Origin: Alistipes sp.
GTDB lineage: Bacteria > Bacteroidota > Bacteroidia > Bacteroidales > Rikenellaceae
Reading direction: 5' to 3'
Assembly (NCBI GenBank): GCA_017436185.1
Contig: JAFSDP010000012.1
Span: 1-64,000 of the forward strand
DNA length: 64,000 nt
Below are positions 1 through 7,201 of the stretch, one piece after another. Under the pieces are notes generated by a model. It did no database searches, had not been told where the DNA came from, and saw only the letters and a program-made list of their open reading frames with translations. Each line of letters opens with the position of its first letter. Position 1 is the stretch's first letter. The translations under genes were made by a program, and so were the position numbers.

Positions 1-1
1 C

Positions 2-853
2 AAGTGGGAGGAGGCTGTCGAGAACGCAAAGAGTTTCTTTTCGCACCTCGTTCCGAAGATTTCTATTGGTACTGATCCTACAAATGAGGTGGCGATCGAT
101 TTCGATTGGGACGATGTAAAGCGTAATCCAGACGAGGTGCTTGACCTTGCTGAGAAGATTGCAAAGCAGAAAGGGTTGAAAATCGTTGTTTGCGTTGATG
201 AGTTCCAGAATATTGCAGAGTTTGCCGAACCAGACTATTTCCAGAAGAAGTTGCGCTCACATTGGCAGCAGCATCAGAGCGTTGCATATTGCCTCTACGG
301 TAGCAAGCGGCATATGATGTTGGAGGTATTCACTCACTCGTCTAAACCATTCTATAAGTTTGGCAACCTGATGTTCCTTGACAAGATTGAGACGCCATAC
401 CTTGTAAAGTTCTTCAATAGTCGTTTTGAGGATACAGGCAAAAGTATTAATGATGATGCAGCCCACTTAATCGCAGAACTTGTAGACAACCATCCTTATT
501 ACGCGCAGCAGCTCGCACAACAGTCGTGGTTAAGAACAAAGGATGTGTGTACTATTGAAATTGTCCGCGAGGCACACGCCGCATTGGTAGAGCAGTTGAG
601 CCTATTGTTTGTAACAATTACCGAGACCTTGACAACACAGCAACTGAACTACCTTAAAGCCCTTATTGCAGGCGAGAAGGCAATTAGTTCAACCGATGTG
701 ATGCACCGCTACCAGATATCGTCGCCGACATCTGCGGCTCGCTCAAAGGCAGCTCTAATCAAGAATGATATTTTGGATAACAAGGCTGGCGAGATCTCGT
801 TCCAGGATCCTATCTACGCCTACTGGTTGAAGACTGAGTATTTTGCAAAGTAA
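2..853 (+). CDS. ATP-binding protein, C-terminal part (cut by window edge)
   Basis: The frame is already open at base 2, so the gene begins outside the window; the GTG at 89 is internal. The visible part has a Walker B-like strand (VVCVDEF) followed by an arm with YGSKRHMM, as in the ATPase_2/archaeal-type NTPase family, and a C-terminal winged-helix-like stretch with many Ser/Ala residues before a conserved QDPIYAYWLK end. The Walker A loop must lie upstream. Such proteins are STAND-like or AAA-type ATPases of unclear role, common in gut Bacteroidota. It stands alone; about 157 bp of AT-rich DNA separates it from the next gene. Family call good, function unknown. Confidence 0.75.
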   Translation, partial: KWEEAVENAKSFFSHLVPKISIGTDPTNEVAIDFDWDDVKRNPDEVLDLAEKIAKQKGLKIVVCVDEFQNIAEFAEPDYFQKKLRSHWQQHQSVAYCLYGSKRHMMLEVFTHSSKPFYKFGNLMFLDKIETPYLVKFFNSRFEDTGKSINDDAAHLIAELVDNHPYYAQQLAQQSWLRTKDVCTIEIVREAHAALVEQLSLLFVTITETLTTQQLNYLKALIAGEKAISSTDVMHRYQISSPTSAARSKAALIKNDILDNKAGEISFQDPIYAYWLKTEYFAK

Positions 854-1010
854 AGTATTATAATGCTCATTAGTCAATAAAAATCATTGCTAATCATTAC
901 TGATTATCGCTTTAAAATCGCATGTATAAACAAGCATACCAAGAACGCTTACACCGTTTTCAAAGAAATGATAAATAGATGTATTAAATACCGCAAAAGT
1001 ACAATATAAT

Positions 1011-2234
1011 ATGTGTAGCATTTCATCAAAAAAAAGAGTTAAATGTTCAAACTCATCATGTCATTTCGTTTATCAATTCCAAGATATAATACATCCATTG
1101 ATTAATGACAAAGGTTATGTTGTGTTCAAATGTCCAAACTGTGGCCATTGCACAAAAACCAAGGTAAATAATACTGATATATACGATTCACATCCCTATT
1201 TCCTTAATGCATACGAGATAGATGAATACATAGATGATGTAATAGAAATGGATTCTATTGACGACGATTTTAAAAGTGAGGATAAGATTAGTGTAGAAAA
1301 TAAAATATGGGATACCGAAAGTATAGAATTTTACAGAAGATGCCAAACGGTTATAAATCAGAACAGTGGTAAAATTTCTAAAGAATTGAAGGATATAGAG
1401 AACGCTTATTTGGCTTCAATATATAGTGCAAGATTCATTGAAAGATTGATTTTTAAGATTAATATAGAAGGACAAGATTGTCTGCTAATTAAAAGAATAT
1501 ACTCAGAACGTGATTTTACGACCGACAATCTCGTATTTATAGGCACTAATAGATTAAAAATAGAATCTCTTGCTAACGGCATATATGATAGAGATTATTG
1601 CTATAACATACTTGATAACGCCTTAAGACGATGGAATGTATTATCTAATCTGATTGTATTTGTTTCTCCATTCATAGGCTTTGATTATAAAACTGATAAA
1701 TACGATGAACAAATTATAAAATATTGGCGTTGGTTAGATGAAATTATTGATATAAGCAAGACTATATTTGTTACAAGGAAAAAGACTATAAATAGTCTAA
1801 AAGAAGCATTAAGCAATAAAGAAAGGACTTATGATGTCCTAAAAGAATGGGATGCATTAAGCGATTTATTAAAAGTCGCAGATAGATATGACGGTAGAAA
1901 ACAAGATGCAGACAAAAGCCGCGTACAAACATATAGTGATTCGAAATTTCATGCAAAATTTTATGCTGGTATTATTGATGAGGATATTGAAGTTTTAATG
2001 GGATCATATAATATTCATCAAGGGAAGTCACTCGAGAATATAACTTTTCATCGTTATCCTAGAAAAGAATTTCAAAAAAGATTTTTAGACCCATTCAAAA
2101 TAAAAATAACTGATTTTATTCAAAAAGAAGATTATTTTCAATCGGCTTTAATTGAAATTAACAACGATGATGTTAATACTACTCTAATAATAAATCATTC
2201 AGAATATAAAGAATTAATATCCCATTATCTATAA
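1011..2234 (+). CDS. Zinc-finger protein with PLD-like (HKD) nuclease motif
   Basis: A 407-residue protein that I cannot name. N-terminal cysteines at about residues 12, 17, 41, 44 and 47 (C-x4-C then CPNCGHC) look like a zinc ribbon, followed by an acidic linker. Near the C-terminus FHAKFYAG (His at about 314) and MGSYN (about 331) followed by ENITF match the H-x-K ... G-S-x-N core of phospholipase D-type nucleases such as BfiI/NgoFVII-like restriction enzymes. Only one HKD motif is seen, so an active site would need a dimer. Strongly AT-rich and next to restriction genes, so a defence or mobile-element role is likely (inference). No close partner gene: about 650 bp follow before the methyltransferase. 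Confidence 0.6.
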   Translation: MCSISSKKRVKCSNSSCHFVYQFQDIIHPLINDKGYVVFKCPNCGHCTKTKVNNTDIYDSHPYFLNAYEIDEYIDDVIEMDSIDDDFKSEDKISVENKIWDTESIEFYRRCQTVINQNSGKISKELKDIENAYLASIYSARFIERLIFKINIEGQDCLLIKRIYSERDFTTDNLVFIGTNRLKIESLANGIYDRDYCYNILDNALRRWNVLSNLIVFVSPFIGFDYKTDKYDEQIIKYWRWLDEIIDISKTIFVTRKKTINSLKEALSNKERTYDVLKEWDALSDLLKVADRYDGRKQDADKSRVQTYSDSKFHAKFYAGIIDEDIEVLMGSYNIHQGKSLENITFHRYPRKEFQKRFLDPFKIKITDFIQKEDYFQSALIEINNDDVNTTLIINHSEYKELISHYL

Positions 2235-2270
2235 CACTATTGTTATTTGATATTATTTAGCTAACAACGG

Positions 2271-2303
2271 TTGGTGATAATACGCAGAAAAAGCGTATCT
2301 TTG
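2271..2303 (+). promoter_or_regulatory. Putative promoter of a unit without an intact gene
   Basis: TATCTTTG at 2296-2303 matches the Bacteroidota -7 element and TTG at 2271-2273 lies 22 nt upstream, slightly long. Transcription would run into the 2304-2616 region, which ends at a strong terminator. Confidence 0.45.
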
Positions 2304-2351
2304 CATTATTAAATCATTTGGAACGCCAATGCGGTAAGAGGTTGAATATAA

Positions 2352-2481
2352 ATCACTTCAATTTGGCGTCTACCGAAACTTGAAAATGAGCTTGAAAAGC
2401 GCGGTACAACACGTATATCGAAATTGCTGATTATCAGCACGATGAATTTGTGAGTATTTTCCGTGTCATTGCAAAAATGTG
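2352..2481 (+). pseudogene. Possible decayed gene fragment upstream of the methyltransferase
   Basis: Two overlapping frames look protein-coding: around 2361-2400 (…LPKLENELEKRG) and then, one frame over, 2396-2481 ending in IADYQHDEFVSIFRVIAKM before TGA. This suggests the tail of a gene broken by a frameshift, but no start or family is recognisable. The alternative is a structured non-coding RNA: CGGTACAAC (2402-2410) pairs perfectly with GTTGTACCG (2483-2491), and ACGCCAA (2323-2329) with TTGGCGT (2363-2369). Confidence 0.25.
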
Positions 2482-2561
2482 AGTTGTACCGATTAAAAGG
2501 CTAAAACGCTTTCAATCAATAGTGTAAATGTGTTGCATCGGCAAGTAAAATTGCATACTAA

Positions 2562-2652
2562 CGATAAACGATGATAAAACATTTTGCCAAAAGGTGCTCA
2601 CTTTGAGCGCTTTTTTGTGTATAGTGATTAAACCATTTATCACTGTTTATCG
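2562..2652. repeat. Imperfect inverted repeat around a terminator
   Basis: CGATAAACGATGATAAA at 2562-2578 is answered by TTTATCACTGTTTATCG at 2636-2652 (15 of 17 pair). A terminator hairpin lies between the arms. The left arm shares the 14-mer TAACGATAAACGAT with the promoter region at 54583-54596. Confidence 0.6.
2588..2616 (+). terminator. Intrinsic terminator
   Basis: AAAAGGTGCTCA, a CTT loop, then TGAGCGCTTTTTT. The core GCTCA/TGAGC stem extends through G-U pairs into an A/T stem and ends in a T run. Confidence 0.7.
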
Positions 2653-2908
2653 TCGTTACGCAATATTTCTTCGCCCTATTTCACCCTCATCCAAAAAATC
2701 GGAGTTGCGAGTCTTAATAAATTATTACTGCATAAGAGTTGCAAATTAAACAATTATCACCCTATTTGTTCCATAATAGTTGTAAATAGAACTGTTATCG
2801 GAAATGTTTAGAGCATTCTGCAATCCAAGACAAATCGCTGCACTTCGGATTTTTTATAAAAAAAGTATACGACCCTAAAGACAAATGAATTTTATTCCAC
2901 AAAAAATA

Positions 2909-2916
2909 TTATCTTT
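2909..2916 (+). promoter_or_regulatory. -7 element for the methyltransferase gene
   Basis: TATCTTTG fits TAnnTTTG. It lies 16 bp before the ATG at 2933, which argues that this ATG and not the one at 2885 is the start. No clear -33 TTG is seen. Confidence 0.5.
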
Positions 2917-2932
2917 GCTAAAATTTAAAAGA

Positions 2933-3766
2933 ATGGATAGATTAGATATTATAAAGAGTGCATTAGGTAAACCTTTTCACGAAAGTGATAATGGTCTTAT
3001 ATATAACTGCGATTGTGCGGATGCTCTATGCAATCTTCACAATCGTTCGATCATTGATTGCACAATAACAAGCCCCCCTTATAACATTGGTAAAGAGTAC
3101 GAAACGGTCACACATTATGACAAGTATGTTGCTTGGCTCACATCTATTTTATCTTCTGTAGAGAACATTACCAAACCAAATGGAGCATTGTTGTTAAATG
3201 TTGGATACCTATCTATACAGGATAAGGGACGAGCCATTCCCATTCCATATTTATTATGGGATAAGATTCAAATGTACTTACAACAAGAAATTGTATGGAA
3301 TTATGGTGCGGGTGTAGCTTGTAAGAATTATCTCTCTCCCAGAAACGAGAAGATACTTTGGTATGTAAAAGACCCCAACCTGTACACATTTAATTTAGAC
3401 GACATTAGAGATCCTAATGTGCTATATCCTAACCAGAAAAAAAATGGCAAATTAAGGTGTAATAGCATCGGTAAAAACCCTTCTGATGTTTGGCAAATAG
3501 CAAAGGTAACATCTGGTCGTAATCGGGCATCAGACGAGAGAACTTTGCACCCTGCACAGTTTCCTGAGGATTTAATTAGAAGAATAATCCGAGGTTTTAG
3601 TAATGTTGATGACTTAATCTTAGATCCGTTTATAGGTAGTGGTACAGTTGCATCAGTATGCATTGAAGAAGGAAGAAAGTATCTAGGGTTTGAAATTAGT
3701 GAAAAATATTGTGAGGTTATAGCAACAAGACTAAATCTAAAATTGTCAAACCCTAAGTTATTCTAA
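2933..3766 (+). CDS. Type II DNA methyltransferase (ScaI-type system)
   Basis: A 277-residue adenine-N6 or cytosine-N4 DNA methyltransferase. The catalytic motif TSPPYNIG is at about residues 46-53 and the AdoMet-binding motif DPFIGSGT near 231-238; catalytic motif before AdoMet motif is the beta-class order, and SPPY fits both m4C and m6A enzymes. An upstream in-frame ATG at 2885 would add 16 residues but lies before the -7 element, so 2933 is preferred. It faces the ScaI-type endonuclease gene across a bidirectional terminator and presumably protects the host at the same site. AT-rich like its neighbours. Confidence 0.9.
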   Translation: MDRLDIIKSALGKPFHESDNGLIYNCDCADALCNLHNRSIIDCTITSPPYNIGKEYETVTHYDKYVAWLTSILSSVENITKPNGALLLNVGYLSIQDKGRAIPIPYLLWDKIQMYLQQEIVWNYGAGVACKNYLSPRNEKILWYVKDPNLYTFNLDDIRDPNVLYPNQKKNGKLRCNSIGKNPSDVWQIAKVTSGRNRASDERTLHPAQFPEDLIRRIIRGFSNVDDLILDPFIGSGTVASVCIEEGRKYLGFEISEKYCEVIATRLNLKLSNPKLF

Positions 3767-3774
3767 TTCCAAAA

Positions 3775-3799
3775 AATGGTGCAAAATTTTTGCACCATT
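3775..3799. terminator. Bidirectional terminator between convergent M and R genes
   Basis: AATGGTGCAAAA pairs perfectly with TTTTGCACCATT. On the minus strand it is followed by a T run (A run at 3770-3776), so it can end the endonuclease transcript; it may also stop transcription from the methyltransferase. Confidence 0.75.
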
Positions 3800-3809
3800 A
3801 CTCCTCCTT

Positions 3810-4412
3810 TTATTTCTTCGTTTTATCCTTTGAGTATAGTGTAATAAGTTTTGAAGTATACGCACTATGCTCCAACCGAGCTTGTTGACCGGTTGCTGCC
3901 CCCTGAGCAATCCAATCAGAATGCTCTAAATACCCAAATCTAACCTTAGTTATATTAGGACGGACATGCATAGCTAGTGGATTAAATTTTTCAAAGTTAA
4001 CGGCAATATAATACCCATCTTTGCACTTCTTTTCATTGCCGACTTGAGGTTGTGCATAACTTCTATTTGCAAAAATCTGACTCTTATGAGATGATGTTTT
4101 AATTTCAATACTCAAACTATCATCTTTAACATTGTGAATATCTTTTTCCGTTTTAGCTGATCCCAATTTGTAGTCTGGGTATTTTTTATTGATATGCAAT
4201 GCTATTAAACAATGTAAGAAGAATCCCATTATTTGAGGTTCTGGATAGATGTCCTTACCTATTTTAAAACCTGCTAAATTTGATTCAAATATTGCGTTCC
4301 AAGAAGACAATACTATATCCACTATATCATTCTTTAATGGGTGACTATTTATTAAGTCTTTTGTCTTTGTCTCCCATTGTTCTTTTGGGAGGTCTTTATA
4401 TGGAGATTTCAT
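3810..4412 (-). CDS. ScaI-family type II restriction endonuclease
   Basis: A 200-residue protein resembling the RE_ScaI family, which cuts AGTACT. I see the family-like N-terminus MKSPYKDLPKEQW, a PQIMGFFLH helix, and a PD-(D/E)XK core with Asp at about 97-98 and SIEIKTSSH at 101-109 (Glu103, Lys105). It overlaps the controller gene by 17 bp on the same strand, so both are probably made from one transcript. The methyltransferase lies convergently downstream. The exact recognition site cannot be read from sequence; AGTACT is inference from the family. Confidence 0.8.
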   Translation of the reverse strand: MKSPYKDLPKEQWETKTKDLINSHPLKNDIVDIVLSSWNAIFESNLAGFKIGKDIYPEPQIMGFFLHCLIALHINKKYPDYKLGSAKTEKDIHNVKDDSLSIEIKTSSHKSQIFANRSYAQPQVGNEKKCKDGYYIAVNFEKFNPLAMHVRPNITKVRFGYLEHSDWIAQGAATGQQARLEHSAYTSKLITLYSKDKTKK

Positions 4413-4617
4413 AAAACAAATTTTTAACAGATGTGTTTAAGCCTTTTGCGAGCTTTGCTACTGTATTTAAAGTAGGAGATTTTTCTCCTCGTTCTATAAA
4501 TCCAATATAAGCTCTATGTAGTCCGCATCGAAATGCAAGTTCTTCTTGAGATATATTTTGCTCATTACGCAAATAAGCTATCCTTTTCCCAAACTCAGTA
4601 TTAATATTTTCTTTCAT
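4396..4617 (-). CDS. Restriction-modification controller (C) protein, XRE-type HTH
   Basis: A 73-residue single-domain HTH_3/Cro-C1-like protein: FGKRIAYLRNEQNISQEELAF, then RAYIGFIERGEKSPTLNT as turn and recognition helix. Size and position directly before a restriction gene match C proteins, which first activate and later repress their own operon and so delay endonuclease production. A dyad operator lies about 23-53 bp upstream over the -33 site. The likely transcription start is only a few bases before the ATG, so the message may be nearly leaderless, as reported for several C genes. Confidence 0.85.
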   Translation of the reverse strand: MKENINTEFGKRIAYLRNEQNISQEELAFRCGLHRAYIGFIERGEKSPTLNTVAKLAKGLNTSVKNLFYEISI

Positions 4618-4625
4618 TTTTATTA

Positions 4626-4656
4626 CAAAGTTAATTCAGCTACCTATAGTTATCAA
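4626..4656 (-). promoter_or_regulatory. Promoter of the C-R operon
   Basis: Read on the minus strand, TTG (4656-4654), 20 nt spacer, TAACTTTG (4633-4626). Spacing and -7 element match Bacteroidota consensus. The -33 TTG falls inside the dyad operator. Confidence 0.7.
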
Positions 4657-4670
4657 CTATCTAAAGGTAG
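4640..4670. promoter_or_regulatory. C-box-like nested dyad operator
   Basis: ATAGTT-ATC-AACTAT (4646-4660) is a perfect dyad, flanked by CTACCT (4640-4645) and AGGTAG (4665-4670), which also pair. The position over the -33 element fits autoregulation by the C protein. Confidence 0.65.
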
Positions 4671-5116
4671 TAATAGTGCGGTGCCGGTGCAGAAAAATCT
4701 CTTATCATATATAAAAAAATCTTAGGGAGTATGATCGAAATGCCAGTAACACGCGATATATAAATACGATACATGAGCAAAGATGAAACGATTTCGCCTG
4801 AAAAACTGTTTGGCGCTTCTCTGAACAGAAGTTCAGGAATAAAACGAGGACAACCCCACAACATCTATAATATCAACATAACCGATACCAAGCAGAGGCA
4901 ACCCCTCTGCTTTTTTTGTGTTGTTGTCCGAGCTTTCGGGCGGATATTCCTATGCTTTTCGTAGGCAACCGCAAAAAAATGAAAAATTTTTGTCCTCGTT
5001 CCAAACCTTCTCGGACAAAGGCTCCCTATACTTACAATGAAGCGACCACAATCGCACAAATATAAACTTATGTCTAACACGAGGAGGTCAATACCTTCTC
5101 ATAAAAACAAAACACT
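4671..5116. other. Intergenic region without a supported gene
   Basis: About 450 bp. It holds a terminator hairpin at 4892-4917 and runs such as GAGGAGG near 5081. A 63-codon frame from 4773 reads straight through the terminator and is not supported as a gene. It may be the remnant of a mobile-element end, but no integrase or direct repeat is visible. Confidence 0.4.
4892..4917 (+). terminator. Intrinsic terminator
   Basis: GCAGAGG (4892-4898) and CCTCTGC (4904-4910) followed by seven T. No intact gene lies upstream on this strand, so it is probably left over from a lost gene. Confidence 0.75.
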
Positions 5117-5452
5117 ATGGAGGTTATTACCATTGATTCAAAAGCGTTTCAGCAGCTGCTGGAGAAAGTAAATGCTATCAACGACTATGTTCGTGAGGCA
5201 CGATTAGAGCAGATAAGCAACATTGACGAGGAGTGGGTCGATAGCCAGACCGTATGTCAATACTTGCGCATCTGCGAGAAGACACTCCAACGCCTTCGTG
5301 CTGCTGGTAAGATTGCGTACAGCGGTGTCGGCAACAAGTATTACTATCAACTTGCCGAGATTAAACGCTGCCTGAGAGAGCACTTAATTAAGAGCAGTGA
5401 CGAGATGTTCGATGACCTGATTCAACGTATCGGATACAACCCAAGACGATAA
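5117..5452 (+). CDS. HTH domain protein of mobile-element type
   Basis: A 111-residue protein. The N-terminal third is a helix with many charged residues; residues about 42-95 (WVDSQTVCQYLRICEKTLQRLRAAGKI…YYYQLAEIKRCL) form a MerR/excisionase-like winged helix. Small proteins of this type are frequent in Bacteroides conjugative and mobilizable elements. Its codon use is closer to the host average than the AT-rich genes on both sides, so it may have a different origin. No integrase or mobilization gene accompanies it here, so the element is incomplete or extends beyond what can be recognised. Exact role unknown. Confidence 0.8.
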   Translation: MEVITIDSKAFQQLLEKVNAINDYVREARLEQISNIDEEWVDSQTVCQYLRICEKTLQRLRAAGKIAYSGVGNKYYYQLAEIKRCLREHLIKSSDEMFDDLIQRIGYNPRR

Positions 5453-5470
5453 GTTCCGCAACCTGCATCA

Positions 5471-5501
5471 AAGCCCACTTCGATAAACTCGAGGTGGGCT
5501 T
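5471..5501 (+). terminator. Hairpin after the HTH gene
   Basis: AAGCCCAC-T-TCGA, loop TAAAC, TCGA-G-GTGGGCTT. Long and GC-rich, but without a clear T tract, so it may be a terminator or an RNA-stabilising hairpin. Confidence 0.55.
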
Positions 5502-5550
5502 ATACCAACAAAATAGTTCCTGAATTATCTTTACTTTGTGTATAATTGTA

Positions 5551-5558
5551 TATATTTG
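5551..5558 (+). promoter_or_regulatory. -7 element for the 5593 gene
   Basis: TATATTTG fits TAnnTTTG and lies 34 bp before the ATG at 5593. It rules out the non-ATG starts further upstream. Confidence 0.5.
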
Positions 5559-5592
5559 CTTAATCAATTATTACAAACCAAATTTTTGTGAC

Positions 5593-6495
5593 ATGGCAAA
5601 AAAAGGACACTATCTAGAACAATTAGTCAAGGCGATGACATCAACTTTGAATAATCGTAATGATTTAAAGATCAGAACAAATGTAAGAATTCCTAATTCA
5701 AATGGTATTAAACGAGAATTTGATGTGGTAATTGAGGATCAAAGTCATAGATTAATTGTGTTTGAATGTAAAGATTACTCAACATCAAAGAATAAAACCC
5801 GATTAGACATTAAACAAGTTGATGCACTATACGGCAAATGTTCTAATATACCAGGAATAATAAGAAAGATTCTTGTTTCAACTACTGGCTTTTCATCACA
5901 AACTCGCATTGAGGCTAGCTCAAAAGGAATAGAATTGTACTCGATAGATGAAGTCCCAATAGAGTCTATTGCTAATAGTTTGAATACTTCATTTATGCAT
6001 ATTAATTACACTATCGAAAAATCAGTATATGTATTTACACAAAAAAATAACAACCAAAATTACATTATCAGTATAGATGATGTGATTTCTGTTTATGATT
6101 GTAATAAACAAATTGACCTTTATTCCATTTTGACAGAACAATGTAAAAAAAGAGAAAACGATATACTAAAAGCCGCAACCGAAGAATTTTACAAACGCCC
6201 AGAAAAATATGGATATGCATACGCTGTAATTGAAATAGACGGGACTTTTAGTATAAAATTAAAAGATACACTAAATGTGATTGACATTGAAACAATCGGT
6301 TTCCCAATGACCATTTCTTATATCTCGGAAAATTGCAGTTTTATCGGTCAGAAATATTGTGATAATACAAATACTTATTTCAAAAAGTATACATCGGTGA
6401 TATCTGATATCGAATCAGTTATAATACAAAGTGATGGTATATTACAACCATTTTATAAAGATGGTGATGATTTAATCCAAGGTGAAGCTCTTTAA
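5593..6495 (+). CDS. PD-(D/E)XK nuclease-like protein (Mrr-type)
   Basis: A 300-residue protein. The N-terminal ~130 residues form a restriction-endonuclease-like fold: GHYLEQLVKAM (Glu9), REFDVVIED (Asp44), LIVFECKDY (Glu58, Lys60) and DIKQVDALYG. Glu…Asp…E-x-K is the Mrr/NERD-type active-site pattern. The remaining ~170 residues are not recognised. The ATG at 5593 is chosen because the upstream extension would begin inside the promoter. Strong A/T bias in third codon positions points to transfer. It is a lone gene flanked by terminators, so it could be a solitary methylation-dependent restriction enzyme or a relic of the neighbouring mobile element. Confidence 0.65.
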   Translation: MAKKGHYLEQLVKAMTSTLNNRNDLKIRTNVRIPNSNGIKREFDVVIEDQSHRLIVFECKDYSTSKNKTRLDIKQVDALYGKCSNIPGIIRKILVSTTGFSSQTRIEASSKGIELYSIDEVPIESIANSLNTSFMHINYTIEKSVYVFTQKNNNQNYIISIDDVISVYDCNKQIDLYSILTEQCKKRENDILKAATEEFYKRPEKYGYAYAVIEIDGTFSIKLKDTLNVIDIETIGFPMTISYISENCSFIGQKYCDNTNTYFKKYTSVISDIESVIIQSDGILQPFYKDGDDLIQGEAL

Positions 6496-6580
6496 CTACT
6501 ATATAGTATATCGATAAATAAAAAGGGAATATTATTGATGTATTAAATACTTTCAAGAACTAACAAATCATATTAATACA

Positions 6581-6614
6581 ACGCCAACTTTTATGATAAA
6601 ATTGAAGTTGGCGT
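6581..6614 (+). terminator. Hairpin terminator after the nuclease gene
   Basis: ACGCCAACTT (6581-6590) pairs perfectly with AAGTTGGCGT (6605-6614), then a T-rich stretch. Confidence 0.65.
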
Positions 6615-6623
6615 TTGATTTCA

Positions 6624-6655
6624 TTTTGTAAGTTCAGAAAATTCTATTACCTTTG
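6624..6655 (+). promoter_or_regulatory. Promoter of small-RNA-like element A
   Basis: TTTTG (6624-6628), 19 nt, TACCTTTG (6648-6655): a full Bacteroidota promoter. Transcription would start at about 6662, the left end of the repeated element. Confidence 0.7.
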
Positions 6656-6661
6656 TATAAG

Positions 6662-6860
6662 TAATTACAGCACAGAAATTTAAGGAGGACAGTTGGCGGT
6701 ATTTTCCGTACTACAAAAGCGGTCGAAACTGTTACTTCGAGGCTCAAAAGTAAACCTAAAATTTCGCAAGATTTTCAGCCTCAAAATGAAGGGCGAATAC
6801 AGGTTAAACTCTCGTTTTCCGCTCAAAAAACGATAGACAGCCCAAAAGGCTGTCTTTTTT
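6662..6860 (+). ncRNA. Small-RNA-like element, copy A
   Basis: About 200 nt between a consensus promoter and an intrinsic terminator (GACAGCC, loop, GGCTGTC, T6 at 6836-6860). No plausible protein on the plus strand. It is clearly homologous to copy B at 8951-9146: both share GAAATTTAAGGAGG, AAACTGTTAC, CAAAAGTAAACCTAAAA and GCAAGATTTTC in the same order, while the terminator stems differ in sequence but not in form. A possible antisense reading frame is not conserved at the protein level. A genuine small RNA is inference; a decayed repeat is the alternative. Confidence 0.5.
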
Positions 6861-6865
6861 ATGTC

Positions 6866-7055
6866 GTTTTTTGAGCGGATTCTCCGCATTGATATAGACA
6901 ATCCCTCCAAACCTCCCTTTGATAAGGGAGGCTTATAGATGTTTGAGGTCGAGACTCGCCCGCAGGGACCCCAAAGCACCCCTTTTAGGGGTATGGGGTG
7001 TAAACAACAAATCGCGAGCATTGCCCACGCACGTGTGCTCGGGTCTCGTTTTCAT
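6866..7055. repeat. REP-like hairpin block inserted beside copy A
   Basis: Contains CCTCCCTT/AAGGGAGG (6912-6931) and ACCCCTTTTAGGGGT (6978-6992) within a larger ACCCC…GGGGT stem. The segment after it (TTTCTCGCTCACAAACCGCA, about 7059-7078) corresponds to DNA that directly follows the terminator in copy B, so the block looks inserted. Edges are approximate. Confidence 0.5.
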
Positions 7056-7140
7056 ATTTTCTCGCTCACAAACCGCACAATAAAATCCCAAAAATTTCAG
7101 CCTCAAAAATCATAACCTTTTATACAAATACAACCCCGCC

Positions 7141-7174
7141 TTTTGCGTACTTTGCAAAGAAAATACTACCTTTG
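7141..7174 (+). promoter_or_regulatory. Promoter of the CAT-like gene
   Basis: TTTTG (7141-7145), 21 nt, TACCTTTG (7167-7174). It fixes the start at the ATG at 7202. Confidence 0.65.
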
Positions 7175-7201
7175 CGACCCTTTATCAAAAAAATTACAGC
7201 T

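Larger units (their letters stand above)
6496..6661. other. End of the AT-rich island
   Basis: Holds the terminator at 6581-6614 and the promoter at 6624-6655; no coding frame is supported. Confidence 0.5.

Noticed and set aside
2304..2616. Retron msr-msd RNA
   Set aside because: No reverse transcriptase gene lies nearby; the frameshifted coding-like stretch gives a simpler explanation.
4773..4964. 63-codon frame before the HTH gene
   Set aside because: It reads through a clear terminator at 4892-4917, has no family and no good start context.
6680..7021. Minus-strand frames in elements A and B as a small protein family
   Set aside because: The shared stretch FRFTFE…NS.DRF reflects DNA identity; outside it the peptides differ and no common start or stop exists.
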